A DNA stretch of 64,000 nucleotides from CAVVFX01 sp963747535 (GTDB lineage Bacteria; Acidobacteriota; Terriglobia; Bryobacterales; Bryobacteraceae), in NCBI GenBank assembly GCA_963747535.1, contig CAVVFX010000014.1:1-64000 (forward strand), written 5' to 3'. Position 1 is the first letter of the stretch; every line of letters starts with the position of its first letter. Under the pieces are notes generated by a model. It did no database searches. It worked only from the letters and a program-made list of their open reading frames with translations, and was not told where the DNA came from. Positions 36,678-46,448 of the stretch are shown here, piece by piece. The position numbers and the translations under genes are program-made.

Positions 36678-37205
36678 CTAACTCAAGGAATCTAGACCGC
36701 CCGAAATAAGACTGACGACGGCTGCACCTGCCATGACCCAGAAGGTGTCGATGCGGGTAAACGCGATCAGCAGGAACGATGCAAGGGCGATAGCGGCAGG
36801 AACCCATCCTGTAACCGCATCACGCGCCAGCGGTACGGTAGCCGATATGATGAGTGCGGCAGCCGCGATCGAGACTCCCTGAATCGCACCTTTGACACGC
36901 GGTTGCTCCGCCCGCTTGCCGACATAGCGCAAGAGTGGAAGGATCAGGAACGCGGGCGTAATCATGGCGAAATAGCCGGCGAGCGCCCCTGGTACACCAT
37001 CGACGAAATAGCCGACACTGACGAGGTAAAGGCCATTGGGTCCGGGAGCGGTGCGGCCGGCGGCTACGGCTGCGTTCAATTGCCAGTCGGTCAGGACATG
37101 CCGGGTTTCCACGAGGTCCTGTCGCACTACGGGCAACGACGTCAAGCCGCTGAAGGAGGTTAACGTGGCCTTCACCAGGTATAGATAAAGGATGAAGCAG
37201 TTCAT
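36678..37205 (-). CDS. chrA: Chromate transporter, second short-chain subunit
   Basis: A 175-residue membrane protein from the ATG at 37205 (MNCFILYLYLVKATLTSFSG), forming the second CHR half. Features are TAPGPNGLYLVSVGYFVDG (the conserved PGP turn), a loop with ITPAFLILPLLRY, and five or six helices. Its ATG overlaps the stop of the previous gene (ATGA), as in other two-gene short-chain chromate transporters, where the two halves face opposite ways in the membrane. The export of chromate is a family inference; some CHR proteins move other anions. Confidence 0.85.
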   Translation of the reverse strand: MNCFILYLYLVKATLTSFSGLTSLPVVRQDLVETRHVLTDWQLNAAVAAGRTAPGPNGLYLVSVGYFVDGVPGALAGYFAMITPAFLILPLLRYVGKRAEQPRVKGAIQGVSIAAAALIISATVPLARDAVTGWVPAAIALASFLLIAFTRIDTFWVMAGAAVVSLISGGLDSLS

Positions 37206-37738
37206 GCCTTCCACAAGGCTCCCGCGAGCGCCGCAAGTCCCAGAACCTGTATGGGCGTCAGGGCGAAATGCAGCGCCAGGACCAGCGAGGCTCCGAAAAG
37301 GACTGCGGCGCGAAGCCACCGGCTGCGTTGGAAATGAGGCTTGAGAAGACTAAACGCCGCGACGGCCATCAAGCCGGTGGCCGCTGCCAGCATTCCGCCG
37401 ATTGCGGTCATGGCCCAGGGATTGTGGCGCCAGGCCAGGTAGCCCGCGGTCAAAATCATGACCATTACCGACGAGGGAAATGAGGCGCCCACGACCGCGA
37501 GGACGGCTCCGAATCCGCCGAGGACCATCCAACCCGTTCCCGCGCAAAATGCCAGAATGTTGGTGCCGGGCGTGGCGCGCGCCAGCGCATACACGAGACC
37601 AACCTGTTCCCGGTCCACCCACTTCCTTTCAAATAGCTTCCCTTGCAGCGCGGCCATGGTGGGATCGCCACCGCCGAAAGTCGTGTTGCCGATTCGCGTG
37701 TAGAGCCACAAGAGGCTGGTCCAGTTGGCGCGTTGCAT
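37202..37738 (-). CDS. chrA: Chromate transporter, first short-chain subunit
   Basis: A 178-residue CHR domain with the N-terminal signature RIGNTTFGGGDPTMAALQ, then GLVYALARATPGTNILAFC with the conserved PGTN turn, and about five membrane helices. It forms a heterodimeric transporter with the following gene, to which it is coupled by an ATGA overlap. No chrB-like regulator is adjacent. Confidence 0.85.
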   Translation of the reverse strand: MQRANWTSLLWLYTRIGNTTFGGGDPTMAALQGKLFERKWVDREQVGLVYALARATPGTNILAFCAGTGWMVLGGFGAVLAVVGASFPSSVMVMILTAGYLAWRHNPWAMTAIGGMLAAATGLMAVAAFSLLKPHFQRSRWLRAAVLFGASLVLALHFALTPIQVLGLAALAGALWKA

Positions 37739-37869
37739 TAGTGTACTGTAGCAATCCGGTCAGCCAAACGGCGCCGCTCAAATCCTCAAATCGCATGGAC
37801 CGAGTGGGTATAATAGCCCGATACGGCTGCGATTCCAGTGCGCAGGCCGGGCTGCGATGAGGAGGGAAT

Positions 37870-38733
37870 ATGTGTGATCAGGATCATTTCGAAAAAGACA
37901 GGCAAGAGTACGAGTCTCTTGGTTTAGTGACACGCAAACAGTTTGGTGTCATGTTGGGAGCAGGCGTTGCGATGATGCTACCGCGAGCCGCTAACGCGGT
38001 TACAGTCATAGAAACCGACGTGAACATAACGACGCCGGACGGCGCCGCTGACTGTTACTTCGTGCATCCGGCGAGCGGCTCCGCTCCGGGAGTGCTGGTG
38101 TGGCCAGACATCTTCGGGCTGCGACCGGCGTTCCGCCAGATGGGCAAACGGCTCGCCGAATCGGGATATGCGGTGCTCGTCGTGAATCCTTTCTACCGCG
38201 TCAAGAAAGCCCCAACGGCGCAAGCAGGTGGCGCAACTCCAATCGAGGAGTTAATGCCGCTGGCGCGAGCTCTGAACGAGACGACCCACATGACGGACGC
38301 CAAAGCGTTCGTCGGGTGGCTGGACGGGCAAACGCCGGTTGCCAAGAACCGGAAGATCGGCACACAGGGCTATTGCATGGGCGGCCCGATCGCGTTTCGT
38401 ACCGCGGCCGCCGCGCCTGATCGTGTCGGAGCGGTCGCCTCATTCCATGGCGGCGGACTCGTGACCGAGGCGCCAAACAGTCCGCACCTTCAGGCCGCGA
38501 AGACCAAGGCGCAGTTCCTCGTCGCAATCGCAGACAATGACGACAAGCGGTCGCCCAACGACAAGACTGTACTTAAAGAAACGTTTGCTAAGGCAAACCT
38601 GACTGCGGAGATCGAAGTATACGCCGGCGCCGCGCATGGCTGGTGCCCCCCGGATTCGCGGGTCTACAACGAGCCTCAGGCCGAGAAGGCATGGAGCCGC
38701 TTGCTCGTCCTGTACGGAAAAGCGTTGGCCTGA
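37870..38733 (+). CDS. Dienelactone hydrolase family protein
   Basis: A 287-residue alpha/beta hydrolase. The nucleophile is the Cys in GTQGYCMGGPIAF, the acid lies in AIADNDDKRSP, and the His in GAAHGWCPPDSRVYN, as in carboxymethylenebutenolidase-type enzymes. The N-terminus (TRKQFGVMLGAGVAMMLP) resembles a twin-arginine signal with Lys in the second place, so export is possible. The start has GAGGAGGGAAT upstream. Substrate unknown: lactones or small esters are likely. It is a single gene with flanking gaps. Confidence 0.85.
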   Translation: MCDQDHFEKDRQEYESLGLVTRKQFGVMLGAGVAMMLPRAANAVTVIETDVNITTPDGAADCYFVHPASGSAPGVLVWPDIFGLRPAFRQMGKRLAESGYAVLVVNPFYRVKKAPTAQAGGATPIEELMPLARALNETTHMTDAKAFVGWLDGQTPVAKNRKIGTQGYCMGGPIAFRTAAAAPDRVGAVASFHGGGLVTEAPNSPHLQAAKTKAQFLVAIADNDDKRSPNDKTVLKETFAKANLTAEIEVYAGAAHGWCPPDSRVYNEPQAEKAWSRLLVLYGKALA

Positions 38734-38788
38734 ACGTTGGCGACGCAATTGCTGCGCGCTGGCGTGGACATAAATGGTACCCGTAGGA

Positions 38789-41700
38789 TTACCGCTTCCG
38801 CACTTCCAGCTCCACCGGCCGGGCTATCGACCCCACCGCGGGGTCATAGTATTCATACACCCGCGACAGCAACGTCCGCGCGCTAATCGGATACTTGGCC
38901 CGCAAACGGAATTTCAGCGTCACCGTCGACCCTGCACCCATCGAATCGAAGTACAGAATCGCCTGCGTAGCCGTCAAGCTGAACTTCTCCAGACGCCCAC
39001 CCTTCTGACCCGCAGTCTTCTCCTGGAACGACTGCAGATCCTCGCTCAGCAGATCGAATCCCGGCGGAATCCCCAGATCCACCATCACCATGTTGGCGGA
39101 CTTGTCCAGATTGTTCTTCACGGTCGCGGTGGCTGTAGCGATGTCGTCCTGCGCCAGGCGCTCGCGGTCGTACGCCACATCAATGGACAGCGCCTCTTTA
39201 GCATTTTTCCCGGTCCAGGGAATGAAGTAGCGTCCCACCACCTGGTACGCCAGCCCGCCCTTGCCGTCGAAGCGAATCCCCACCGTGTTAGCCTTGGCGT
39301 CGATGCCCTTCAGTACAAACTGATGCAATAGGTCATTGTTATCGGGCGTGAGCGTGAGTTTCTCAACCGGCTTTCCGTTGAGCGTGACCTCCAGCGTGCC
39401 GCGCACGTCGGCCGCGCCCTTCTCGGTGGAAAGCAGCAGCGCCCGTAGCGCCATGATTGTGGCTTGCGTGGTGCCCCAGGTCCCCGACGCGTCCTTCTTC
39501 GAAGCGATATAGCTGAGCGCCTTGGTCGCCGTGCCCGATGCTTCGCCCCACTTCAGCAGTGCCTGGACGGCCAATCCTGTTGTCTCTACGGCGGCGCTCT
39601 CACCCCTTGCAAACACGCCGGTCTCTTCCACGTTCCACCAGGCTTTATCGTCTTTCTCGACCCGCGCATCCAGCAGAAGTTGCATCGCGTGTCGCGTGAA
39701 GTCGCGATCCTTGCCGTAATCAGCGGCGAAGTTGGCGATTACTGCCAGCGTGTACGCGTCGGCCTTGGCGTCCATATGCTGCGCTACATACTGCCGCGCC
39801 TTCTCCACCGCCGGCCCCTGATAGCCCGTATTCCGAAGCGACCACGCAATGTAAGACGTGATGCGCAGCACGTCCGAGTTGTACCGGTTGGTCGCGCCTT
39901 CGTTAATGAATTCGGTGTCCGGCTTCCAGCTTCCATCCGCCTGTTGCTGGGTGGCCAGCCACTCTTGCGTTCGGTGGATTACTTTCGGATCGACGTCGTG
40001 AACTTTCGACATATCGAAGAATTCCATCAGGCCGTAAGATGTCAGGATCTTATTCGCCGGCGCTCTCCCGAACCACGAGAATCCTCCGCCTGGAACTTCA
40101 AATGTCAAAAGCCGCTGATAGCCGTTGCCAATGTATCCTTCTGCCTTGGCATGGACCTCGGGGGTGAGTTTGTTAATCCGCTTCATATAATCGAGCGCCA
40201 GCACGTTGGGATAAGTACTCGACGACGTCTGCTCGAAGCAGCCGCCCGGCATCCGCAGGATCGCGTCCATCCCCTCCACCACCTGGCTCAGCGGACCGGG
40301 ATACAGCCGCACCAGGATCTTGCTCGCATCCGGGATCGAAGCCATGGGAAAGCTCACCTGGTGTTGGACCGTATTCTCCAAACGCCCGTTGAACACCTCC
40401 GTCTGTTCGCGTCCATCGGGAATCACTTCGATCTCTCGAACCACGATGTCCGCGCGCCCGTCCATATTGGCCGCGAGTGTCAGTTTGAACTTGCCGATGC
40501 GTTTGGCTTCCAGCGTAAACTGCGCTCCGCCGACGCGTCCCGATTCGACCGACAAGTTCTTCTCCGCAACGTCATCCACCAGCCGGAACCAGTCGTCCGT
40601 CTGCAGTTTCAACTTGATGTCGCCGCGCGCCCCCGAGTAGTTGTACGCAGCCACCGGAATCGAGACGCGATCGCCCTGCGTCAGCGTGACGGGCAGGTCG
40701 AGGTCCACGAAGAAATCCTGGAAGACCTTCAGGCTCGACGTGCCGCTGCCCAGCGCGCCATGAGTAGTCGATGCTATCATCGCCATCCGCCACGTAGTGA
40801 TGGAGTCGGCCATGGGAATCGTGATGCTGGCGCGTCCGTCGGCATCGGTGATGATCTCCGGATTGATATAAAGAGCCTCAGGGAAGTACGACCTGACCCG
40901 CGCAGCCGGCACCTCGGGCTCCTTCGCGAGCGTTCCGGTGCTGACCGCGTTTATGCTCGCCCGCGCCTTGAATGCCATAGCCTCCGGCGCTGGGGCAGCA
41001 ACCATGTCAGCCATCATGGCGCGCGTGAAGGTACCGGACAGTCCGGCAGAAGGCTGGAAGAGAAGCGCTGCGTTCTGGGCCGTCACCATTACCGCCTCGG
41101 TCACCGACCCCACCGTCAGCGTCGCCGACAATACTGCACGGTCTCGAACTTGAAGCGTGAATTTCCGACTGGCAATCTCAAACCCCATCGCGGACATTTG
41201 GACCTCATAGTCGCCCGCGGGAAGAGCAGCTAAATTGAACTGCCCCGTGGCATCCGAGTTAGCCGTCCGCTTGCTTCCGCTCGACACCTGGCGCAACAAA
41301 ATACTGGCCCGTGACACACCCGCGCCCGTCTGATCCGTAACCTTGCCGGAGACGTCCGCGCGCCCGTTGAACGGACCTCGATCGTGCTCGATGTTGACCG
41401 CGATGGTGCCGGCAGTCGGACGTCCCATTACCTTGTCTGTCCGCACCTCCAGATAGCTCGACAAATCGTCCGCGGAATCGAAGCGTTTATCGGGACCCGC
41501 ACTACGCACCAGGTAGTAATTCTGCTGCCGCCCCCAAGGCGCTCTTTCCACCCGCACGCTGGTCTCCCACGCATCGCGCGTTCCCGGCGCGGCGGCTTTG
41601 CTGACTCGCGCCATCACCTTGATCAAATCGCCGCCTTCGGAATTCTGCGCATAAGCCCGGCTCAGCACCGCAGCCAGTTCCCGAACCTGTTTCTGGAAAT

Positions 41701-43999
41701 GCGCCTGATAGCGTCCATAATATTCGCCATACTTCACCTGCGACACGGTGCGCCCGATCTCCGTTTCGAACTTGTTCCGGCTCACGACCTCCGTCGCGGA
41801 GAACAACGCGCGCGCCGCCCGGTCATGCTGATCGAGTCTCGTCACATTCACGACATCCGGCATGCCGATCGAGTGTATCTCGTAGCGCGGCTTCATCACT
41901 TCCTGCTCCAGATAGAAGAACACCTTGGCAAAGCCCGGCTGCTTTTCCGCCAGGGCAAACACGGCCTCGTCGACTACCTGAAGCCCCAATGCTGCCTGCA
42001 CGCCTTCTCCGTGCGAATTCGTCACGCGGAACCGCACCCTCGCTTCGTCTCCAGGCTTGTAGCTCGCGGAATTTGCGGACGCCTCGATCTTGAGCTCATC
42101 CGCCGGTTGCACGAAAACCAGCCGGTGGTCGCCGGCCGGACGCGCGTCGCTTCCGAACAAATACGCGTTGAAATCGAGCGTGCCCGCGAGGTCGGGCGTG
42201 GCGGTCAGCGCCAGCTGAGCCTGACCATTCACGATATCCACGTCGCGCGTGAGCACGGTTTGTCCATCTTTCACGACATCGATATACGCGGTGCCGCGCG
42301 GTTTCGTCGAGAATACGCGAAGCTCGATGCGATCTCCGGCGCGATACACCGCGCGCTCCGTACGCAGCAGGATCTGATCCGAACCGTCGCGCACGTCGAG
42401 GCGCAGGGAACTCGACGCGTGATTGCCTTGCTTGTCCCGCGCGTCGATGTCCAGTTTCTCAGCCGCCCCGGCTCGAATGCGAATGACCGCGATGCCGCCC
42501 TCATCGGTGCTGACATTCTGCTCAGGATTTCCCGCGGCGCGAACCCGCACATCCGCCGCGGCCGGTGTCCCGTCCGGATAAGCAGTCAGGATGAAAACCT
42601 GGTTCTCCAGATTGGCTGCGAGCGTGCCTCCTTCGGGAACGGCGGTGATGATGAATGGATTCTCGCTCACCGTGACAGGCTCGCCGCGAGTCTCCGCATG
42701 TCCCGCGGAATCCTTCACCGTAGCCTCGATCAGCACGCGCGCCGCACCCTGACTCAACGGCCGTCCCGCGAAATACTTCGGCAGCTGAAGGTCGAAGCGA
42801 TACGTTCCGTCGCCGTCCGACTTGCCATGCACCGACCCGACGTCAAACTGCGTGACGTCCATGCCGGACCCTTTGACAGTGACCTCAGCTCCGTCCACCG
42901 CCTTCCCGAAAAAGTAATTGCATCGGACCGTCCCCGTCACATGGTCGCCGGGCCGGTAGCCGCGTTTTGCCGAACCCGAAAAGTCGAGCGCCACTTTGAA
43001 TTTGGGCAGGACGTACCGCTCAACATTCAATGCGATTTCCGCAGTCTGGCCACCCGCGTCCATCAAAGCCTTCAGATGATACGCGCCCAGGTTTACTTCA
43101 TCCGCTAAACCAAATTCGGCCGACGCGACGCCGAACTTATCAGTCTGGGTGGCCTTCTTGAACACCTTATTGCCGCGCGGATCCTCCGCTTCGAATGTCA
43201 GCTTTCGTCCCGCCGCGGCTTCGTGATTCGAGCGATCGAGCGCCAGCGCCCGCACATGAATCGTCTGGCCCGGTTGATAAATCGGCTTCTCCGTGGTCAA
43301 TAGAACGGAGACTTTGTCTTCGAGGCGAACCTGCTCGGTGAACTCCGTCGAACCGATCGGCGTATCCACCACGTAACGTAGCGGAAAACTGCCCACGACG
43401 CCTGCCGGAAAACGGAACTGCGCCTCGGTAGTACCCCGCCCATTCAATTTCCCCGCGAAGAGCGTGCGCGATTTCTTGTCGGCCGCCACCAGTTCAATGC
43501 GCAGCGAGCTGGTGCCCGGAATGGCTTCATTCTTCGAATCCGTCACCACTACGCGAATCCCTGCCGCCCCTCCCGTCAAATAGGATTGCTGGCCCAGGAT
43601 GTGAATCACGGGCGTGCGCAGGATCTGCGAGATCGACTCCGTGCCTTCCACGGATTCGGCCTTTCCGTCGCTATAGACGAAGCGATAGCGTAGGCGCTGC
43701 CATACCAGGTCGTCTGCTCCGACCGCCCTGGACAGCTTGAGGTCCTCCTGCCACCAACCCTTTCCGTCGTTCGCGTTCACTGCGCTTTGCGTACGTCCCA
43801 GGACCTGGTCGTCGGGATCCAGAACCTCCACGGTCAGTTGTCCGGCGCCGGGTTGAGTCGCGTTATAAGGAATAGTGCAGTGCAGGACGCCGTGCGAATA
43901 AGTCGTCACAGGCAGTCCGCTTTTTCCCTCCTGGCCGGTCAGTACTATTGCGAGAACAACCGGGAGTGAAAAAAGCAGCAATCGATGGTCGGTTTTCAT
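38789..43999 (-). CDS. Alpha-2-macroglobulin with embedded carboxypeptidase-regulatory-like domain
   Basis: 1736 residues with a signal peptide (about 1-24). N-terminal macroglobulin repeats include LTTEKPIYQPGQTIHVRALA. At about 880-975, in the region corresponding to the bait region, there is a CarboxypepD-regulatory-like domain (DVSGKVTDQTGAGVSRASIL, LPAGDYEVQMSAMGFE) of the kind found at the N-terminus of acidobacterial TonB receptors. The A2M core follows (YFPEALYINPEIITDADGRA, ADSITTWRMAMIAST), then the thioester motif GGCFEQ (Cys1254) and the alpha-helical ring. It may trap proteases that cleave it in the periplasm. It lacks the Cys lipobox of YfhM-type lipoproteins. Confidence 0.9.
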   Translation of the reverse strand: MKTDHRLLLFSLPVVLAIVLTGQEGKSGLPVTTYSHGVLHCTIPYNATQPGAGQLTVEVLDPDDQVLGRTQSAVNANDGKGWWQEDLKLSRAVGADDLVWQRLRYRFVYSDGKAESVEGTESISQILRTPVIHILGQQSYLTGGAAGIRVVVTDSKNEAIPGTSSLRIELVAADKKSRTLFAGKLNGRGTTEAQFRFPAGVVGSFPLRYVVDTPIGSTEFTEQVRLEDKVSVLLTTEKPIYQPGQTIHVRALALDRSNHEAAAGRKLTFEAEDPRGNKVFKKATQTDKFGVASAEFGLADEVNLGAYHLKALMDAGGQTAEIALNVERYVLPKFKVALDFSGSAKRGYRPGDHVTGTVRCNYFFGKAVDGAEVTVKGSGMDVTQFDVGSVHGKSDGDGTYRFDLQLPKYFAGRPLSQGAARVLIEATVKDSAGHAETRGEPVTVSENPFIITAVPEGGTLAANLENQVFILTAYPDGTPAAADVRVRAAGNPEQNVSTDEGGIAVIRIRAGAAEKLDIDARDKQGNHASSSLRLDVRDGSDQILLRTERAVYRAGDRIELRVFSTKPRGTAYIDVVKDGQTVLTRDVDIVNGQAQLALTATPDLAGTLDFNAYLFGSDARPAGDHRLVFVQPADELKIEASANSASYKPGDEARVRFRVTNSHGEGVQAALGLQVVDEAVFALAEKQPGFAKVFFYLEQEVMKPRYEIHSIGMPDVVNVTRLDQHDRAARALFSATEVVSRNKFETEIGRTVSQVKYGEYYGRYQAHFQKQVRELAAVLSRAYAQNSEGGDLIKVMARVSKAAAPGTRDAWETSVRVERAPWGRQQNYYLVRSAGPDKRFDSADDLSSYLEVRTDKVMGRPTAGTIAVNIEHDRGPFNGRADVSGKVTDQTGAGVSRASILLRQVSSGSKRTANSDATGQFNLAALPAGDYEVQMSAMGFEIASRKFTLQVRDRAVLSATLTVGSVTEAVMVTAQNAALLFQPSAGLSGTFTRAMMADMVAAPAPEAMAFKARASINAVSTGTLAKEPEVPAARVRSYFPEALYINPEIITDADGRASITIPMADSITTWRMAMIASTTHGALGSGTSSLKVFQDFFVDLDLPVTLTQGDRVSIPVAAYNYSGARGDIKLKLQTDDWFRLVDDVAEKNLSVESGRVGGAQFTLEAKRIGKFKLTLAANMDGRADIVVREIEVIPDGREQTEVFNGRLENTVQHQVSFPMASIPDASKILVRLYPGPLSQVVEGMDAILRMPGGCFEQTSSSTYPNVLALDYMKRINKLTPEVHAKAEGYIGNGYQRLLTFEVPGGGFSWFGRAPANKILTSYGLMEFFDMSKVHDVDPKVIHRTQEWLATQQQADGSWKPDTEFINEGATNRYNSDVLRITSYIAWSLRNTGYQGPAVEKARQYVAQHMDAKADAYTLAVIANFAADYGKDRDFTRHAMQLLLDARVEKDDKAWWNVEETGVFARGESAAVETTGLAVQALLKWGEASGTATKALSYIASKKDASGTWGTTQATIMALRALLLSTEKGAADVRGTLEVTLNGKPVEKLTLTPDNNDLLHQFVLKGIDAKANTVGIRFDGKGGLAYQVVGRYFIPWTGKNAKEALSIDVAYDRERLAQDDIATATATVKNNLDKSANMVMVDLGIPPGFDLLSEDLQSFQEKTAGQKGGRLEKFSLTATQAILYFDSMGAGSTVTLKFRLRAKYPISARTLLSRVYEYYDPAVGSIARPVELEVRKR

Positions 44000-44073
44000 G
44001 GGTACGTCTCCGTCTCATTCAAGAGATGCCGTGACGCACTCATTCCTTGCGCGGCCGAGTTTTCCGCTCGATA

Positions 44074-44904
44074 TTATTTCTTTTTCTTAGCCGCCGCCGG
44101 CTTTACGTCGAGCGGGACAATCAGCTCTTCGGCCGGTATGTCCACCTTGGCGCCGCTCTTCGGAATGTCGGCTTTGGCTGCCCAGAGAATTCCGTTGATC
44201 ACCACCTGTCGAAGATCGCGATTGTTCCAATTGCGATAGTAATGGCCTCCGCAAAAGCCGAATCCGCGACCGCCATCGTCGCGCTGTGTGGCCCACGCGA
44301 CGACTTCCCGGTTCGGCTCGTTGGGAGGCAGCAAAGCCGTTAGGATCGGAGTGACCCGTTTGTCATCCGGCCGGAAACGAATCTTGAAATACCATTCGTC
44401 GTCGCCCGCGAATGTATTCCAGCCGCGCGAAATGGGATGCTTGGGGGTCGCTTGCTTCACGACTACATAATTCACCGGGTTCTGTGAATACCCGGCTTCG
44501 TAGTATCCGCCGAGCCACTCCAGGAATTCTTTGCCGCCTTTGTCGCGGGGCACTTCGATGGCATAGTGCAGACACGCGAGTCCGACGCCCTTCTTCATCA
44601 GCCGGCCGATTTTCTCCAGATGATCGCCCTGGACGATGGGGTGACCCGGACCGCCGTCCATATAAAATACCAGCGCATTGGCGCCTTCGAAGATCGATTC
44701 GTCGGCCGGCCATCCGCCGCGGACGATCTGGGTCTGGACATCCTTGTTGAGCCTGAGACACCTGTCGAGGATGGTGATCCCGGCGTTGTATTCATGCTCT
44801 CCAGGCGGGTGGCTGGGCTTTCCCGCGATGAGCACGATCCTGACCGGGCCGGCCGCCAGTAGTGTGCAGCAGGATAGTAGAAAAATAGAGATGATTCGAT
44901 GCAT
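44074..44904 (-). CDS. Secreted ThuA-like domain protein
   Basis: A 276-residue exported protein (signal about 1-18) with a ThuA/class-I glutamine-amidotransferase-like fold: RIVLIAGKPSHPPGEHEYNA, ALVFYMDGGPGHPI, GVGLACLHYAIEVP and TPKHPISRGW, ending with a run of Lys residues. Such proteins are common in Acidobacteria and Planctomycetes and are linked to sugar metabolism; direct activity is unproven. It lies 75 bp upstream of the macroglobulin gene on the same strand. Confidence 0.85.
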   Translation of the reverse strand: MHRIISIFLLSCCTLLAAGPVRIVLIAGKPSHPPGEHEYNAGITILDRCLRLNKDVQTQIVRGGWPADESIFEGANALVFYMDGGPGHPIVQGDHLEKIGRLMKKGVGLACLHYAIEVPRDKGGKEFLEWLGGYYEAGYSQNPVNYVVVKQATPKHPISRGWNTFAGDDEWYFKIRFRPDDKRVTPILTALLPPNEPNREVVAWATQRDDGGRGFGFCGGHYYRNWNNRDLRQVVINGILWAAKADIPKSGAKVDIPAEELIVPLDVKPAAAKKKK

Positions 44905-45030
44905 TCCCGCACATTGTAGCGTGCTCCCCTTTGTGTAACAGACTACTAACGAGGCTCCGCCTCAGACCGACGAGCATGTGGGCGTTGTAAGGCGTCGGCT
45001 AGACGCGCATGATCGGCCCGCCGCTACGAG

Positions 45031-45351
45031 CTAGGACTCATCGAATGCCAGCACCCGCCGTACAATCCCATCACGCAATAGCGGAACGTTGAAGGTGATG
45101 AGGAGTCCCGCCTTCCAGCCACCCAGACGCAGGTATGTCAGCAGTTGAGCCTCGTGGAGGGGGGTGATGCGATCAACGGCCTTGACCTCCACTACCACGG
45201 CGTCCGCCACGACCAGATCGAGCCGATAGCCACAATCGAGTTCGTAACAAAGACATTGGACATAAGCAGATTCCAGCAGTCCAGGCCCAATCGTGCGATG
45301 CACTTCTATGGCGGCGCCGATAATTGCCTCCGTGACTTCATTGACCTTCAT
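45031..45351 (-). CDS. GxxExxY (PD-(D/E)XK) protein with internal deletion
   Basis: A 106-residue member of the GxxExxY family. The motif GPGLLESAY, the nuclease-fold core YRLDLVV and VEVKAV, and HEAQLLTYLRLGGWKAGLLI are all present. Between CLCYEL and DCGYRLDL about 24 residues usual for the family (the segment leading to VxYKG) are missing in frame. The nuclease-fold residues remain, but one beta hairpin would be lost. Function of the family is unknown. No good ribosome site is seen. It may be a remnant kept in frame by chance. Confidence 0.7.
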   Translation of the reverse strand: MKVNEVTEAIIGAAIEVHRTIGPGLLESAYVQCLCYELDCGYRLDLVVADAVVVEVKAVDRITPLHEAQLLTYLRLGGWKAGLLITFNVPLLRDGIVRRVLAFDES

Positions 45352-45395
45352 CGCATGAGTTTATCCTTGTTGCTCTTCTCCCCTGGGCTCCTTTT

Positions 45396-45473
45396 CTCTG
45401 CGACCTCCGCGCCTCTGCGGTCGACCCCAGCGTCCGGTTCAATGATTAACCGCAGACGCAGAGGGCACAGAGG
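45396..45473. repeat. Imperfect hairpin repeat related to 8302-8408
   Basis: CTCTGCGACCTCCGCGCCTC followed by TGCGGT (45396-45421) faces ACCGCAGACGCAGAGGGCAC (from 45449) in imperfect inverted order. Words CTCTGCG, CCTCCGCG and ACGCAGAG are shared with the hairpin at 8302-8408. The interval between the two flanking genes (45352-45581) holds nothing else I can support. Confidence 0.55.
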
Positions 45474-45581
45474 GCGCATCTATCGTGACCCAACTGCTAA
45501 TGCGGCGAAACGCCAACGCGCAAGCAAACTGATCGCAGGCTCCGCTTGCGTGCATGAGATGGAGGGTATTCAATAACCTCC

Positions 45582-46199
45582 ATGAGTGGGACCACCGTAA
45601 GGCGATCGCCCGGCCGTAAAGGCACCCCGCAAGCGGAGCCGCCATCGAAATTACCACAGACCGTGGCCGAAGTATTGGACCGGCACGTGACGCTGCAAGT
45701 GGAATCGATCGACCGCATGTATTTGCACGTAATCGTAGGCCGATTGCAGATCCTGGAGGGGGCACTTCGCTTCCTTCGTGGGCAACGAGCCTCGGCTCTC
45801 CGCTTCGCCGATCCGATGGTGCAGAGCCTCTGGAACGCTTTACTGCTTTTCGATCTGTTGCCGGCCGGATTCTCCAACCGGGACCTGCGGCGCAAATTGG
45901 CCGACTTGCGGGGCCAGCCCGTCGCTCAATTCACCCAAGGCCGTATGACCTATCAACTGCGCCGGCTCCGCCTTCACGGCCTGATCGAAAGGATTCCCAA
46001 GACCCATCGCTACCAACTCATGAAATTCGGATTCCGCGTCGCCGCTTTTTGTACCCGCACTTACTCCAGAATTCTGCGGCCCGGCCTCGGACTTGTGCTG
46101 CCGGCTACGTCATCCCTTCCAACTTCGTTGCGCCGCAGTTTCGATAAACTCGAACAGGAGGTCGAATCTTGGGTGCAACAGGCCAGAGTGGCTGCGTAA
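45582..46199 (+). CDS. Unknown protein, probably an internally deleted family member
   Basis: 205 residues. The N-terminal part (VAEVLDRHVTLQVESIDRMY) and the C-terminal part (GRMTYQLRRLRLHGLIERIP, FCTRTYSRILRPGL) match my memory of the two ends of a conserved protein of about 450-500 residues often found in soil bacteria. The middle, roughly 250-300 residues, is absent here and the join remains in frame. The C-terminal half resembles a winged-helix fold. I cannot give a function. It is next to another shortened gene (45031-45351). Whether it is expressed is unclear. Confidence 0.5.
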   Translation: MSGTTVRRSPGRKGTPQAEPPSKLPQTVAEVLDRHVTLQVESIDRMYLHVIVGRLQILEGALRFLRGQRASALRFADPMVQSLWNALLLFDLLPAGFSNRDLRRKLADLRGQPVAQFTQGRMTYQLRRLRLHGLIERIPKTHRYQLMKFGFRVAAFCTRTYSRILRPGLGLVLPATSSLPTSLRRSFDKLEQEVESWVQQARVAA

Positions 46200-46240
46200 A
46201 ACTTGACGCAAAGACAACAAGTTTCTGCCTCAACGAATCT

Positions 46241-46285
46241 AGCAAGACCCCCACAGGCGCCCGGTCAGAAGCTTCGGCTCGATAG
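46241..46285 (+). pseudogene. 3' tail of a second copy of the 46691-47560 gene
   Basis: The 45 bases read SKTPTGARSEASAR and a stop, nearly identical to the last 15 codons of the intact gene at 47516-47560 (SKTPTGVRSGASAG). The following about 160 bases also match the downstream region of the intact gene. It marks the left end of a decayed tandem duplicate. Confidence 0.75.
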
Positions 46286-46448
46286 TCACAAGCCCGGATG
46301 AAGGAGCGGCATCGGAAACCGCCGGGCGAAGAAAAATATTGAGTCCTTTTGCGACGGAATGCGATCGTCACACCCGAGTTTCGGCTGGGCACGGAGATAA
46401 GTGCCCTCGGACACAATTCTCAGACGGCAGTGGGACGAGTGTAGAACA

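Noticed and set aside
39464..43108. Long open frames on the plus strand opposite the macroglobulin gene
   Set aside because: They mirror a GC-rich real gene, lack ribosome sites and family motifs, and are Arg/His-rich as shadows usually are.
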